Of a stretch of 64,000 nt of DNA, positions 8,891 through 18,696 are shown one piece after another. The translations under genes were made by a program, and so were the position numbers. The notes below the pieces were generated by a model. The model did not search any database. It was not told the DNA's origin and saw only the letters and a program-made list of their open reading frames with translations. This DNA is from Paenibacillus sp. sptzw28 (GTDB lineage Bacteria > Bacillota > Bacilli > Paenibacillales > Paenibacillaceae), in the NCBI RefSeq assembly GCF_019550795.1, contig NZ_CP080545.1, positions 4,188,001 to 4,252,000 on the forward strand, given 5' to 3'. Position 1 is the first letter of the stretch. Each line of letters begins with the position of its first letter.

Positions 8891-10789
8891 TTATGCCGGA
8901 CCGTTGACGCGCTTGCGCATACGCGGCAGCAGGGCTTTCAGTTCGGCGCCTACATGTTCGGCGGTCAGCCCCGTCTCCTGGCGCTGTTCCTTGATTGAGC
9001 CGTGCTCGACAAACACATCGGGGACACCGATTATCCGTACTGAAACACCATGCTTGTTGTTAAGCGAGTAGAACTCCAGAATGGCGCTGCCGAGGCCCCC
9101 CTGCTGAGAACCTTCTTCCAGCACGAGCACCTCCAGCCCTTCATCGGCAATCTGAAGCAGCATTGATTCGTCTAACGGTTTAATGAATCGCGCATTTACT
9201 ACTCTAACCTGCAGTCCTTCACGCTTCAAATTCTCAGCCGCTTCCTCCGCCACCTGAATCATCGGGCCGACAGCAATGATGACGGAGGAATCGCCTTCGC
9301 GAACCGTTTCCCACGTACCAATCGGGATCGGAGTCATCGCCGGGTCGATCGATACGCCAAGTGCGTTCTCGCGCGGATAGCGAACGGCTATCGGTCCATC
9401 GTCATAATCCACTGCTGTCTTCATCATCCGCCGCAGCTCGTTCTCATCCTTCGGCATCATCAGCACCATGTTCGGTATATGGCGAAGGAAAGCGATGTCA
9501 TAAACGCCTTGGTGAGTTTCCCCATCCGGACCGACGAAGCCGGCTCGGTCGATTGCGAATATAACATTGGAATTATGGCGGCAGATATCATGGACGACTT
9601 GATCGTAAGCACGCTGCAGGAAAGTAGAGTATACGGCAAAAACCGGCTTCATACCTTCCATAGCCAAAGCCGCACACATCGTTGCCGCATGCTGCTCGGC
9701 TATTCCCACGTCGATCATCCGATTCGGAAAACGTTCCGCGAATTTGACCAAACCGGAACCGCCCGGCATCGCCGGCGTGACTGCAACGATACGGTTGTCC
9801 TGCTCAGCCAGCTCAATAAGCGCTTCAGAGAACACTTCCGTATACATCGGCGGTCCTACCGCTTTAAGCACTTGACCTGATTCGATCTTGTAAGGAGTAA
9901 TGCCGTGCCATTTATGAGAATCCGCTTCCGCGGGCGAATAGCCTTTGCCTTTGACTGTGATGACATGGATAAGCACCGGACCAGCTACTTGGTTTGCTTG
10001 TTCCATCACATCAAGCAGTTGATTCAAATCATGCCCGTCGACAGGACCGAAATAGGTAAAGCCGAACTGTTCGAACAAAATTCCGCTCACCAGCAAATAT
10101 TTAACGCTGTCTTTCAGCCGTTCCGCCGTTTTGGCGAGCTTCCCCCCGATAGCGGGAATTTTATTGAGCAGCTGGTTAAGCTCTTCTTTCGCCTTCTGAT
10201 AATGACGGTCTGTCCGTATCTTGCCGAGATAATGGTGCAGCGCACCGACATTTGGGGCAATGGACATCTCGTTGTCGTTCAAGATGACCATCAGATTCTT
10301 CTTCTCATGACCAATATGATTTAGCGCTTCAAGGGCCATACCGCCCGTTAACGCCCCGTCGCCGATAACAGCGACAACTTTGTTCCGCTCGCCTTTCAAA
10401 TCACGGGCAAGGGCCATCCCCATCGCCGCGGAAAGCGATGTGCTGCTGTGTCCCGCTTCCCACACATCATGCTCGCTCTCGGAGCGTTTGACGAATCCGC
10501 ACAGCCCTTTGTATTTACGGAGCGTATCGAACTGTTCTTTGCGGCCGGTCAATATTTTATGGACGTAAGACTGATGCCCGACGTCGAAAATAAATTTATC
10601 CGTCGGGCTGTCGTATAAATAATGCAAAGCGAGCGTCAGCTCCACTACGCCCAAATTCGGCGCGAGGTGCCCGCCCGTCACAGAAAGCTTTTCAATTAGA
10701 AACTCGCGGATTTCAACCGCAAGCTGCTCCAGCTGAGCGACATTTAAAGCTTTTAAATCTTTCGGCTGGTTAATTTGTTCGAGCAACAC
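8891..10789 (-). CDS. dxs: 1-deoxy-D-xylulose-5-phosphate synthase
   Basis: Thiamine-diphosphate enzyme that joins pyruvate and glyceraldehyde-3-phosphate, the first step of the MEP isoprenoid pathway. The cofactor motif [14 protein letters not shown] through [10 protein letters not shown] is intact, as are the transketolase pyrimidine-domain motifs ([24 protein letters not shown]). Length is 632 residues, standard. The gene lies downstream of ispA, joining entry and prenyl-chain steps of one pathway, and has its own candidate promoter. Confidence 0.98.
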   Translation of the reverse strand: MLLEQINQPKDLKALNVAQLEQLAVEIREFLIEKLSVTGGHLAPNLGVVELTLALHYLYDSPTDKFIFDVGHQSYVHKILTGRKEQFDTLRKYKGLCGFVKRSESEHDVWEAGHSSTSLSAAMGMALARDLKGERNKVVAVIGDGALTGGMALEALNHIGHEKKNLMVILNDNEMSIAPNVGALHHYLGKIRTDRHYQKAKEELNQLLNKIPAIGGKLAKTAERLKDSVKYLLVSGILFEQFGFTYFGPVDGHDLNQLLDVMEQANQVAGPVLIHVITVKGKGYSPAEADSHKWHGITPYKIESGQVLKAVGPPMYTEVFSEALIELAEQDNRIVAVTPAMPGGSGLVKFAERFPNRMIDVGIAEQHAATMCAALAMEGMKPVFAVYSTFLQRAYDQVVHDICRHNSNVIFAIDRAGFVGPDGETHQGVYDIAFLRHIPNMVLMMPKDENELRRMMKTAVDYDDGPIAVRYPRENALGVSIDPAMTPIPIGTWETVREGDSSVIIAVGPMIQVAEEAAENLKREGLQVRVVNARFIKPLDESMLLQIADEGLEVLVLEEGSQQGGLGSAILEFYSLNNKHGVSVRIIGVPDVFVEHGSIKEQRQETGLTAEHVGAELKALLPRMRKRVNGPA

Positions 10790-10838
10790 GTTATTTCCTC
10801 ACTTTCATAGCTGCCGGCATCTGTCAACCCTTAGCGTC

Positions 10839-10884
10839 TGACAATTGTCACTAAATTATAACATAGAACGCGCTCGATGCCCAA
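10839..10884 (-). promoter_or_regulatory. Candidate dxs promoter with palindrome
   Basis: Minus strand: TTGGGC, 18 bases, TATAAT (10860-10855), followed at about +1 to +15 by the perfect palindrome TGACAATTGTCA (10839-10850). The -35 is weak and the -10 perfect. The palindrome could bind a regulator. Confidence 0.5.
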
Positions 10885-10894
10885 AGAATCCTTG

Positions 10895-11806
10895 TCAGTG
10901 ATCGCGCTCCATCAAATAATCGGTGATGGACTGCAGTCGTTCCGGCATGGCCAGATTGGCCCTGGCAAGCGCATGCTTGGCTTCCGCCGTTAAGCGCGCA
11001 ACGAGCGCCAAGCTTTGTTCCATTCCGATTAAATACGGGTAGGTGACCTTGTGCTGCTGAACATCGCTTTGGACAGGTTTGCCCAGCTTTGATTCATCAC
11101 CGATTAAATCCAGTATGTCGTCCTGCACTTGAAAGGCCAGACCAAGCTTGCGGGCAAACTCTTCGAGTGCATCGAGCTGCTCGGCGGAAGCTCCCCCGAT
11201 ACGGGCGCCGGCTGTAACCGAGAAAACAATCAAATCGCTTGTTTTATGCAGGTGGATGTACTCCAGCTCGTCAAGCGAAGTCACGCCTTGTTCACCAAGA
11301 ATATCGGCCGCCTGACCGCCTACCATTCCCGCCGCACCCGAAAGCTTGGCAAGATCGGCTACAATGGCCAGGGCGGTCTGCGGAGCCACTCCGTATGCCG
11401 CGGATTGGGCAACCGCGTAAAATGCATGGGAAAGCAATCCGTCACCCGCCAAAATAGCCATTGCCTCGCCGAAAACCTTATGATTTGTCGGCTTGCCCCG
11501 GCGATAATCATCGTTGTCCATCGCCGGAAGGTCGTCATGAATCAGCGAGTAGGTATGAACCATCTCTATTGCACATGCAACCGGCATAGCTGCAGCAGCG
11601 GCGCTTCGATCGTTCTTGACCGCTTCGGCGGCTGTCAGTACGAGGATCGGCCGAAGGCGCTTCCCTCCCGCTTCCAATGAATACAACAGCGCTTCGCGAA
11701 GTCTCGAGGGAATCTGCCAGCCTTGGGGCAGCGACGTTCGAAGCGCCTGTTCTATATCCAAGGCGGTGCGTGTTAAATACTCTTCAGTCGAAATAGAAGC
11801 GTTCAA
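10895..11806 (-). CDS. ispA: Polyprenyl (farnesyl) diphosphate synthase
   Basis: Condenses isopentenyl and allylic diphosphates to geranyl/farnesyl diphosphate. Both aspartate-rich motifs are present: LIHDDLPAMDNDD and FQVQDDILDLIGD. The GKRLRPILVL motif of the family is near residue 60. The likely start is the TTG at 11806, one base after the xseB stop, with AGGGG 7 bases upstream, giving 303 residues. Order xseA-xseB-ispA-dxs is conserved among Bacillota. Confidence 0.95.
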   Translation of the reverse strand: MNASISTEEYLTRTALDIEQALRTSLPQGWQIPSRLREALLYSLEAGGKRLRPILVLTAAEAVKNDRSAAAAAMPVACAIEMVHTYSLIHDDLPAMDNDDYRRGKPTNHKVFGEAMAILAGDGLLSHAFYAVAQSAAYGVAPQTALAIVADLAKLSGAAGMVGGQAADILGEQGVTSLDELEYIHLHKTSDLIVFSVTAGARIGGASAEQLDALEEFARKLGLAFQVQDDILDLIGDESKLGKPVQSDVQQHKVTYPYLIGMEQSLALVARLTAEAKHALARANLAMPERLQSITDYLMERDH

Positions 11807-11807
11807 T

Positions 11808-12062
11808 CTAATCCCCTCTGTCTTCGTTTGCCGGAGCAAACGGTTTTTTGTGAAAGCCGTTCTCGGATTCGATCAACATTTCTATTTTACGTTCGACTTG
11901 TTCCAGCTTCGCGCCGCATAGCTGCGAGAGCTTCATCCCTTCCTGAAAAAGATCGATCGCCGTTTCAAGGGGTATATCGCCGCTTTCCAGTTTGCTCACG
12001 ATTGTTTCAAGCCGTTCCATCGCCTCTTCGAAGCTTACGATGTCCTGCTCTTCAGTCGTCAT
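11808..12062 (-). CDS. xseB: Exodeoxyribonuclease VII small subunit
   Basis: An 84-residue helical partner of XseA with the family core FEEAMERLETIVSKLESGDIPLETAIDLFQEGMKL. It lies 3 bases after xseA and its stop nearly touches the ispA start, so translation is probably coupled. Confidence 0.96.
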   Translation of the reverse strand: MTTEEQDIVSFEEAMERLETIVSKLESGDIPLETAIDLFQEGMKLSQLCGAKLEQVERKIEMLIESENGFHKKPFAPANEDRGD

Positions 12063-12065
12063 CGT

Positions 12066-13418
12066 CTACATTTCCCCTTTCATTCCCCAAACATGACAAT
12101 CCAGTTGGCCGTCTGCGAGCTTAACTTTGACTAAATCGCCCGGTTGAACGTCATCGACGGATTTGATCAACCTTTGTTCCTTATCGTCATAAACCAGGCT
12201 GTATCCGCGCGACATGACCTTTAGGGGGCTCAATGCGTCTAACTGACGAATGGAAGCAGTCAGCTGCATTCTCCGCGCTCTCATTCCGGAAGCCATAACC
12301 GCTTCCAGCCGTTGTGAAGCTCCATCAAGACGTTTTGCCGCAAATGCCGCCTTATCACCGGGATGGGAAACTGCCAAAGCCGCGTTCAAACGCATTAGTT
12401 TCTCCCGGCTTCGTTCCGTTTGTCTGAACGCTCGCTGTTCAAGCCGTTCCTTAAGCCGGTCAAGCCGCTCCGCCTGCTGCAATAAATATTTTCGCGGGTT
12501 AATAAATAACGGCGACCGGCGGACTCGTGCCAGCCGCTCCTTGCGCCTCTGGATCTCCGTCCGCAGCGACTTGGAGAGTCTCGCCCGCAGATGCATAAGC
12601 TGCGACTGCAGTTCCAATACGTTCATAACGGCAAGCTCCGCTGCGGCCGTCGGCGTGGCCGCGCGCAAGTCGGCCACAAAATCAGCGATTGTAAAATCAG
12701 TCTCGTGTCCGACTGCCGAAATCACCGGAATCGCCGATGCCGCAATAGTCCGCGCTACCGCCTCTTCATTAAATGCCCAGAGCTCTTCAAGCGATCCGCC
12801 GCCGCGCCCTATGATTAATACGTCGACTTCCGCCAAACGGTTCATTGTTTCAATCGCCCGTACAATAGAAGCGGCCGCTCCCTTTCCCTGGACGAGAACG
12901 GGAAAAAGCAGCACCGGCACGGATGGGTGGCGGCGCTGCAGCGTAATGATTATATCGCGCACGGCTGCGCCCGTCGGCGATGTTATAACACCGATCGCTC
13001 GAGGAAATCGCGGAATCATCCGCTTGCGCGTCGGCTCGAACAACCCTTCAGCCTCAAGCTTGCGTTTTAACTGCTCGAATGCCAGATACAAACTGCCGAT
13101 ACCGTCAGGCTGCATTTGCGTGGCGTAAAACTGATAGTTCCCGTCCCGTTCATATACCGATATATTGCCGCGCGCCAATACCTTCGTGCCCTCTTTCGGC
13201 ATGAAGGGAAGCTTCTGATTATGGCTTGCGAACATGATGCATTTCAGCCGGCTGTCGTTGTCCTTAAGCGTAAAATACATATGACCGCTTGAATGATGCG
13301 TAAAATTGGAAATCTCTCCGCGCAGCCACACATCGCCCAGCAGTCCGTCCGATTCCAGCTTCATTCGGATATAACGGTTAATATCCTTGATCGAATAGAT
13401 ACGCGAACCGTCCGCCAT
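12066..13418 (-). CDS. xseA: Exodeoxyribonuclease VII large subunit
   Basis: Catalytic subunit of a single-strand exonuclease. It has an N-terminal OB fold (GDVWLRGEISNFTHHSSGHM), the catalytic core with GVITSPTGAAVRDI and IIGRGGGSLEELWAFN, then a long coiled-coil region. Length 450 residues is normal. folD is 7 bases upstream. Confidence 0.97.
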   Translation of the reverse strand: MADGSRIYSIKDINRYIRMKLESDGLLGDVWLRGEISNFTHHSSGHMYFTLKDNDSRLKCIMFASHNQKLPFMPKEGTKVLARGNISVYERDGNYQFYATQMQPDGIGSLYLAFEQLKRKLEAEGLFEPTRKRMIPRFPRAIGVITSPTGAAVRDIIITLQRRHPSVPVLLFPVLVQGKGAAASIVRAIETMNRLAEVDVLIIGRGGGSLEELWAFNEEAVARTIAASAIPVISAVGHETDFTIADFVADLRAATPTAAAELAVMNVLELQSQLMHLRARLSKSLRTEIQRRKERLARVRRSPLFINPRKYLLQQAERLDRLKERLEQRAFRQTERSREKLMRLNAALAVSHPGDKAAFAAKRLDGASQRLEAVMASGMRARRMQLTASIRQLDALSPLKVMSRGYSLVYDDKEQRLIKSVDDVQPGDLVKVKLADGQLDCHVWGMKGEM

Positions 13419-13425
13419 ATTCGGT

Positions 13426-14286
13426 TCACTCCCCGATTTGATTTGCTTGCTTTGCCGCCTTAAGCGTGTTCAGCATGAGCATTGTGATCGTCATCGGTCC
13501 AACACCGCCCGGGACCGGCGTCACGTAGCCCGCAACATCCAGTATATCCTCGAAATCGACGTCACCGGCCAGCTTGCCGTCCGGCAAACGGTTGATTCCA
13601 ACATCAATCACGACTGCGCCCGGCTTTACGAATCTCCGGCCAATCGCTTTCGGTTTGCCGATTGCAACAACGAGAATATCGGCCGTCTTCGCTATAGTCT
13701 CCATATCAGCGGTGCGCGAGTGGCATATTGTGACCGTAGCGTGCTCGCGAAGGAGCAGCATCGCAACAGGTTTACCGACAATGTTGCTGCGGCCGATTAC
13801 AACCGCATGCTTACCCGAAATATCTATACCGCTGCGTTTCACCAGCTCGATAACACCGGCTGGGGTACACGGCAGCAGGCTTTCATCTCCGATGACAAGA
13901 TTGCCCACGCTCACCGGATGAAAACCATCTACATCCTTCGCCACGCTTATCGCATCCAAAACCGCCTTCTCCTCAATATGTCTCGGGAGAGGAAGCTGTA
14001 CCAGGATGCCGTTAATATTCGATTGCCGGTTCAACTTCCCGATAAGCAAGAGCAGGTCTTCCTGTGTTGTCGTTGCCGGCAGACGATGAACCTCGGAGTA
14101 TATGCCGAGCTGCTGACACGCTTTTTCCTTGCTTCCGACATAGACCTTTGATGCGGGGTCATCCCCTACGAGCACAACCGCAAGTCCGGGTACGATCCCC
14201 ATTGCGGCAAGCCTGGCGGTCTCCGCACTTATTTCCACGCGAATTGCGTCCGATACTTTCTTACCCTCGATTAGCTTAGCGCTCAA
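13426..14286 (-). CDS. folD: Methylenetetrahydrofolate dehydrogenase/cyclohydrolase FolD
   Basis: Bifunctional one-carbon enzyme that interconverts 5,10-methylene-, methenyl- and 10-formyl-tetrahydrofolate with NADP. Signatures: YVGSKEKACQQLGI with the catalytic Lys, GIDISGKHAVVIGRSNIVGKP at the nucleotide site, and PGGVGPMTITML near the C-terminus. Length is 286 residues. It heads the folD-xseA-xseB-ispA run. Confidence 0.97.
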   Translation of the reverse strand: MSAKLIEGKKVSDAIRVEISAETARLAAMGIVPGLAVVLVGDDPASKVYVGSKEKACQQLGIYSEVHRLPATTTQEDLLLLIGKLNRQSNINGILVQLPLPRHIEEKAVLDAISVAKDVDGFHPVSVGNLVIGDESLLPCTPAGVIELVKRSGIDISGKHAVVIGRSNIVGKPVAMLLLREHATVTICHSRTADMETIAKTADILVVAIGKPKAIGRRFVKPGAVVIDVGINRLPDGKLAGDVDFEDILDVAGYVTPVPGGVGPMTITMLMLNTLKAAKQANQIGE

Positions 14287-14352
14287 AATTATATCTCTCC
14301 TTCTTTAAAAGGTCATCCTTGGACGGATGGTTATCCCGCCTTGGATGGGTAT

Positions 14353-14498
14353 CCCCCTAAATCCCCCTTGAAAAGGGGGACCCCGAGGGCTCCGCCCTCT
14401 GGACACCCGAATGGTTGTCGATGGTGCTACAGCGGCGCTCCCTAGGAGGCGTAGTGCGGGTACTCGTTTTCGTCCCTCCGGGACACACTTTTACTTTA
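14353..14498. repeat. Intergenic hairpin repeat R1, copy A
   Basis: This fills most of the gap between nusB and folD. It begins CCCCCTAAATCCCCC, has a C/G-run hairpin, then hairpin GAGGGC-TCC-GCCCTC (14385-14399), TGGACACCCGAAT, a variable middle of about 60 bases, CTCGTTTTC, hairpin GTCCC-TCC-GGGAC (14472-14484) and ACACTTTTACTTT. The same order of elements occurs at 27721-27899. No reading frame is apparent. Confidence 0.85.
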
Positions 14499-14557
14499 GG
14501 CCCGCCTTAATGCCGGAACTGCGTCCCAGCATACACGTGCTCCGTAAATTTTATAGC

Positions 14558-14998
14558 CTAAGCCTTTGGCTTGATTTCCTGGAGCAGGCGGCCAAGGACG
14601 CCGTTTACGAATTTCCCCGACTCCTCGGTGCCGAAATGCTTGGCTAGTTCAATGGCTTCGTTAATCGCCGCCTTGGGAGGCACATCGTCCCGAAAGACCA
14701 GCTCTAAGCAAGCGAGCCGCAGAATCTGACGGTCGACCCGCGATAGCCTGTCCACCTGCCAGCCGGTCAAATAATGCTGCAGCATATCGTCAATCGCCGC
14801 TTTATGCTCGGTTACGCCGTTAACAAGCTCCCTCACATGTTCGTCAATGCGGCTGACGTCCGCTGCGCTGGCTTCGATTTCATTTTCCTCGTTCACTTCG
14901 TCTACCAGCATATTGACGGCATCGCCCGCCGTTACCTCATTCATTTCCATCTGGTACAAGCTCTGTACCGCAATCTCCCGTGCGAGCCTTCGTTTCAT
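14558..14998 (-). CDS. nusB: Transcription antitermination factor NusB
   Basis: RNA-binding helical protein that, with NusE, assembles antitermination complexes on rRNA leaders. Family features: REIAVQSLYQMEMN at the N-terminus, ILRLACLELVFRDDVPPKAAINEAIELAK and FVNGVLGRL at the end. Length 146 residues. GGAGG lies 5 bases before the ATG. Confidence 0.96.
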   Translation of the reverse strand: MKRRLAREIAVQSLYQMEMNEVTAGDAVNMLVDEVNEENEIEASAADVSRIDEHVRELVNGVTEHKAAIDDMLQHYLTGWQVDRLSRVDRQILRLACLELVFRDDVPPKAAINEAIELAKHFGTEESGKFVNGVLGRLLQEIKPKA

Positions 14999-15105
14999 GG
15001 GGCCTCCTGAAAGTAATTCGGATTTATCTGTAACAAACCTCTATATGCTGCTTTTAAACCGGGCGGCATTATCTCTAAGCTCCCGGCTCAGTGCTTTTCG
15101 AAAAA

Positions 15106-15164
15106 ATATGATCTCCTCCCTGCCCCGAACAGAGAGTGCACTGTGTCCGGGGTACGGAGGAGAC
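15106..15164 (-). terminator. Terminator of the asp23-amaP-DUF2273 unit
   Basis: A long interrupted stem (TCTCCTCC...CCCCG pairing with CGGGG...GGAGGAGA) followed on the minus strand by ATATTTTTTCG, just beyond the DUF2273 stop. Confidence 0.65.
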
Positions 15165-15171
15165 CATAGCA

Positions 15172-15405
15172 TTATTTAAACGGCCGCCAGCGCTGCATCA
15201 GCCACTCGGACAAACGGTTCCAGGGGATAACCGGTCCGTTTTGTTCATCCTTCATCTTACCGACTGTATAACCGATCCACAGCAGCAGAGCGAAGAACAG
15301 CATGTCCCAAAAGCCTACAATAAAATAAAGTATGCCAAGAACTACGCCCACGGTAACGCCTGCAATCCGTCCCCCGTAGGTTGTCCAGATTTCCTTCCAC
15401 ATCAT
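15172..15405 (-). CDS. DUF2273 family small membrane protein
   Basis: A 77-residue protein with two membrane helices (about 8-28 and 30-46) around GGRIAGVTVGVVLGILYFIVG, typical of DUF2273 proteins that accompany AmaP and Asp23. AGGTG precedes the double ATG; the upstream GTG overlaps that site. It lies 11 bases after amaP. Confidence 0.85.
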   Translation of the reverse strand: MMWKEIWTTYGGRIAGVTVGVVLGILYFIVGFWDMLFFALLLWIGYTVGKMKDEQNGPVIPWNRLSEWLMQRWRPFK

Positions 15406-15416
15406 CGGCATCACCT

Positions 15417-15980
15417 CTATTCCACGCGACTTTTATAATTGGCCGATTGGATGATGTTCGCCACAAATACGGAAACATTCGCAACCGGGATGCCCGTAAT
15501 CTCTTCAACATGCGACTTTACCGCACGCTGTATCTCTTCGGTCAAAGCCGGAATCGAGCTTTCTCCGTCGGCAAAGGCCCGGAGCGAGATGTCAATGCCC
15601 GCTTCAGTGATACGAATCCGGGCTCGCAGATCCTTCACTCCTCGCTGACGTCCGGCTGCTTTCAGCGCGAGATTCTCGACCGTTTCCAAAGAGATCCTTA
15701 TATCGCCTATCTCTGTCCTTTGATCGATGGAAGGCGCCGACGCGTTGCCGCGGCGAAGCGAAACATAAAAGAACCGAAGACTGATGAAAAAAAGCACAGC
15801 CGATACAATGATCACGGTCGCACGCAGCCATTCGGTCTGCCTGCCATATACGGCGTGAATAATGCTGTTTAACCAATCATCCGGAAACCAGTTAAAGCCC
15901 GCACAGAATCCTATAACCGACAAAGCGCCGATTGCTACGCTGTATAGAAACAGTAAAAGCTTGTCCATCACTCTGATCAA
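15417..15980 (-). CDS. amaP: Alkaline shock response membrane anchor protein AmaP
   Basis: Two N-terminal membrane helices (about 6-28 and 51-71) are followed by a soluble domain with RISLETVENLALKAAGRQRGVKDL, the Asp23-like core. In Staphylococcus AmaP tethers Asp23 at the membrane (established). The start is TTG at 15980 with GAGGAGG 9 bases upstream; GTG and ATG codons 3 and 4 codons later are alternatives. Length is 187 residues. Confidence 0.9.
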   Translation of the reverse strand: MIRVMDKLLLFLYSVAIGALSVIGFCAGFNWFPDDWLNSIIHAVYGRQTEWLRATVIIVSAVLFFISLRFFYVSLRRGNASAPSIDQRTEIGDIRISLETVENLALKAAGRQRGVKDLRARIRITEAGIDISLRAFADGESSIPALTEEIQRAVKSHVEEITGIPVANVSVFVANIIQSANYKSRVE

Positions 15981-16083
15981 CGGGAAGTTCCTCCTCGGGG
16001 CGGACTAGATAAAACCCCCTAGCACCGAGCGGCAAGCCCATCCACAAGGGGGTACGCTATCATTCATTACCACAGCCTTCGTG

Positions 16084-16491
16084 CTACTTCAAGCGCAGCT
16101 GTGTTTCTTCATCTTCCAGTTTCTCTGTCATCTTAAAATGAACGTCGTGAATATGAACATTCACTTCGATCACATTCAAGCCGGTCATTGTTTCAATCGA
16201 GCGTTTTACATTACGTTGAATATCGGATGCAATCTCCGGAATCCGGTTGCCATACTCGACAATAATGGAAACGTCTACAGCCGCCTCGCGCTGTCCGACT
16301 TCGACTTTGACGCCCTTGGACAAGTTTTTTCGGCCCAACAATTCGGCTATTCCGCCTGCAAATCCGCCGCTCATGCCTGCAACGCCTTGTACTTCGATCG
16401 TAGCAAGTCCTGCAATGATTTCTATGACTTCGGGTGCGATCTGAATAGTGCCCATGTCCGTTTTTTCATAGTCCGCTGCCAGCGTACTCAT
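16084..16491 (-). CDS. Asp23/Gls24 family envelope stress protein
   Basis: Cytoplasmic, membrane-associated protein of 135 residues with APEVIEIIAGLATIEVQGVAGMSGG and DVSIIVEYGNRIPEIASDIQRNVK, the Asp23 (YqhY) signature. B. subtilis yqhY lies in the same place beside accC, where it has been linked to control of acetyl-CoA carboxylase. It heads an Asp23-AmaP-DUF2273 unit. Confidence 0.94.
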   Translation of the reverse strand: MSTLAADYEKTDMGTIQIAPEVIEIIAGLATIEVQGVAGMSGGFAGGIAELLGRKNLSKGVKVEVGQREAAVDVSIIVEYGNRIPEIASDIQRNVKRSIETMTGLNVIEVNVHIHDVHFKMTEKLEDEETQLRLK

Positions 16492-16600
16492 GGTATCCTA
16501 CACCTCCCCGTGAAGTAGCGTAGCCCCAGCCTTTCGCCGATAGCTCATCCGCTTCTTATTTCTATACTATAGCATTCGAAGAGAAATATGACAAACTAAG

Positions 16601-16616
16601 CGTTTACACGTAAACG
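16601..16616. promoter_or_regulatory. Palindrome upstream of asp23
   Basis: CGTTTAC-AC-GTAAACG, perfect 7-base arms with a 2-base centre, about 110 bases before the asp23 start. Its size and symmetry suit a LacI-type or similar operator; no regulator is visible nearby. Confidence 0.4.
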
Positions 16617-16730
16617 CACTTCGAAAGCATACGCTTAGGAACCGTTTACTGTCAAATTAATACAGTTCTGTCGTCAGTCATGGTTAACTGAAGCACACTT
16701 CGGAAGCATTCGCTTAGCAACCGTTAACCG
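16617..16730. repeat. Degenerate direct repeat related to R2
   Basis: Two 35-base units at 16617-16651 and 16696-16730 share CACTTCGRAAGCATWCGCTTAG and CAACCGTT-like ends. The core GAAGCATACGCTT matches one end of the R2 repeat upstream of accB. The units lie in the accC-asp23 gap. Confidence 0.6.
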
Positions 16731-16775
16731 CCAATCTTTGGAAGTTTGTTTCAGAGCATGCTCGGAAACATACAA

Positions 16776-18134
16776 TTAATCTTCCGGGTTATTCACATCG
16801 TATTCCTCGAGAAACTTGATGTCGAAATCACCCTTAATGAATTTCGGATGACTTAGCAGCTTCAAATGAAACGGTATCGTCGTTCGAATCCCGTCTATGG
16901 CGAATTCGGACAGTGCGCGTTTCATTCTCGCGATCGCAGCCTCACGGGTCTCGCCCCATACGATCAGCTTTGCGATCATCGAATCGTAATGCGGCGAAAT
17001 AGTATATCCCGGGTAAGCGGCGCTGTCAACGCGGACCCCTAGACCGCCGGGCGGAAGGTAAAACTGGATTTGCCCCGGAGCCGGCATGAAATTTCGGTCG
17101 GGATCCTCGGCATTAATCCGGCATTCCATCGACCAGCCGTTAATTTTCAAATCGTCTTGTGTTATCGATAACGGGTTGCCTTCGGCCACCGAGATCATTT
17201 CCTTGATCAGGTCGATACCCGTTATCATCTCGGTCACCGGATGTTCAACTTGAATGCGGGTATTCATTTCCATGAAATAAAAGTTACCGTCCGGTCCAAG
17301 CAAAAATTCCAATGTGCCCGCTCCCGAATACTGAACCGCCTGCGCTGCGCGAACCGCAGCTTGGCCCATTCGCTGACGAAGCACCGGACTTAATACGGGA
17401 CAAGGAGCTTCCTCGACCAGCTTCTGACGTCTGCGCTGCACGGAACAATCGCGCTCAAACAAATGAACGGCATTGCCATGCTTGTCGGCCATAATTTGAA
17501 TTTCAACATGCTTCATGCCGGTCAAGTATTTCTCCAAATACACACCGGCGTTGCCGAATGCCTTTTGCGCTTCCTGCTGGGCTGTCGTAATTTGCGAAAT
17601 GAGCGCTTCCTCGTCTTCCGCAATCCGGATTCCTTTACCGCCTCCGCCCGCCGTCGCTTTGATTATGATCGGATAGCCGATTTCGCGGGCGACGCGAATC
17701 GCATCCCCCAAATCTTCCACTAGACCGTCGGAACCGGGTATAACCGGAACGTCCGCTTCCTTCATCGTAAGCTTGGCAACCGATTTGTCGCCCATTTTGC
17801 TGATAGCCTGCGGGGACGGCCCGATGAAGACTACGTTGCACGATTCGCAAATTTCAGCGAAGTCGGCGTTTTCCGCCAGAAACCCGTAACCCGGATGAAT
17901 GGCGTCGCATTCCGTTAATGTTGCAACACTCATAATATTGGTTAAGTTTAAATAGCTGTCCTTCGATGCCACCGGTCCAATACAGTACGCTTCGTCTGCA
18001 AGCCGCACATGGAGCGACTCGCGATCCGCCTCGGAGTAAACCGCTACTGTTTGTATTCCGAGCTCTTGGCACGCGCGAATAATCCGCACGGCGATTTCGC
18101 CCCGGTTCGCAATTAATATTTTGTTAAATTTCAC
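16776..18134 (-). CDS. accC: Acetyl-CoA carboxylase, biotin carboxylase subunit
   Basis: ATP-dependent carboxylation of the biotin on AccB, the first half-reaction of fatty-acid synthesis. Biotin carboxylase N-terminal domain ([19 protein letters not shown]), ATP-grasp with [14 protein letters not shown], and [16 protein letters not shown] are all present. The correct start is GTG at 18134 ([11 protein letters not shown]) with AAGGGAG 8 bases upstream, giving 452 residues; longer readings add an unrelated leader. accB is 52 bases upstream. Confidence 0.97.
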   Translation of the reverse strand: MKFNKILIANRGEIAVRIIRACQELGIQTVAVYSEADRESLHVRLADEAYCIGPVASKDSYLNLTNIMSVATLTECDAIHPGYGFLAENADFAEICESCNVVFIGPSPQAISKMGDKSVAKLTMKEADVPVIPGSDGLVEDLGDAIRVAREIGYPIIIKATAGGGGKGIRIAEDEEALISQITTAQQEAQKAFGNAGVYLEKYLTGMKHVEIQIMADKHGNAVHLFERDCSVQRRRQKLVEEAPCPVLSPVLRQRMGQAAVRAAQAVQYSGAGTLEFLLGPDGNFYFMEMNTRIQVEHPVTEMITGIDLIKEMISVAEGNPLSITQDDLKINGWSMECRINAEDPDRNFMPAPGQIQFYLPPGGLGVRVDSAAYPGYTISPHYDSMIAKLIVWGETREAAIARMKRALSEFAIDGIRTTIPFHLKLLSHPKFIKGDFDIKFLEEYDVNNPED

Positions 18135-18186
18135 GTTCCAAGCTCCCTTCGCGCACATTTGTCCTTGATGAATGATTAAAACCGGT

Positions 18187-18678
18187 TTATTCCGGTTTAA
18201 CAAGGAATAATGGCTGCCCGAACTCAACGAGCTGTCCGTTCTCCACAAGGATTTCCACGATTTCGCCCTTTACTTCCGCCTCAAGCTCGTTCATCAATTT
18301 CATCGCTTCCAAAATGCAGACCACAGATTTTTCATTCACGCGGTCTCCGACATTGACATAAGGGCCGTTCTCCGGAGAAGATGCACGGTAGAAGGTGCCG
18401 ACCATCGGGGATACGATTGGATGCAGGTTATCCGTTTTGGCGGCAGACTGCTGGATTTCCGTCTGCTGCTGAGCAGGCAATGCGGAATGTTGTTGTACCG
18501 GGGCTTGTACGGCCTGGGTATATGTAGGAACGACCGACGCGGCTGACACATTTACAACTTCCGTTTTGCCCGGCTTGCGGATAAGCAGGCGTGCGCCTTC
18601 GTTTTCAATTTCAAGTTCGTGTACGGACGTTTGATCAACCAGCTTGATCAGTTCTTTAATCTCGCTTAGCTTGAACAA
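18187..18678 (-). CDS. accB: Acetyl-CoA carboxylase, biotin carboxyl carrier protein
   Basis: Carries the biotin that shuttles CO2 to acetyl-CoA. An N-terminal helix ([15 protein letters not shown]) and a Gln/Ala/Pro-rich linker (about 45-80) lead to the biotinyl domain with EAMKLMNE, Lys127 being the biotinylated residue. The start is TTG at 18678, 8 bases after AGGAG; the open frame continues upstream only because it runs through a tandem repeat. Length 163 residues. It forms an operon with accC. Confidence 0.95.
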   Translation of the reverse strand: MFKLSEIKELIKLVDQTSVHELEIENEGARLLIRKPGKTEVVNVSAASVVPTYTQAVQAPVQQHSALPAQQQTEIQQSAAKTDNLHPIVSPMVGTFYRASSPENGPYVNVGDRVNEKSVVCILEAMKLMNELEAEVKGEIVEILVENGQLVEFGQPLFLVKPE

Positions 18679-18696
18679 TAGTTTCACTCCTAAAAG

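Noticed and set aside
12250..13128. 292-codon plus-strand frame opposite xseA
   Set aside because: Shadow of a strong gene; Ser/Arg/Ala-rich composition typical of antisense frames.
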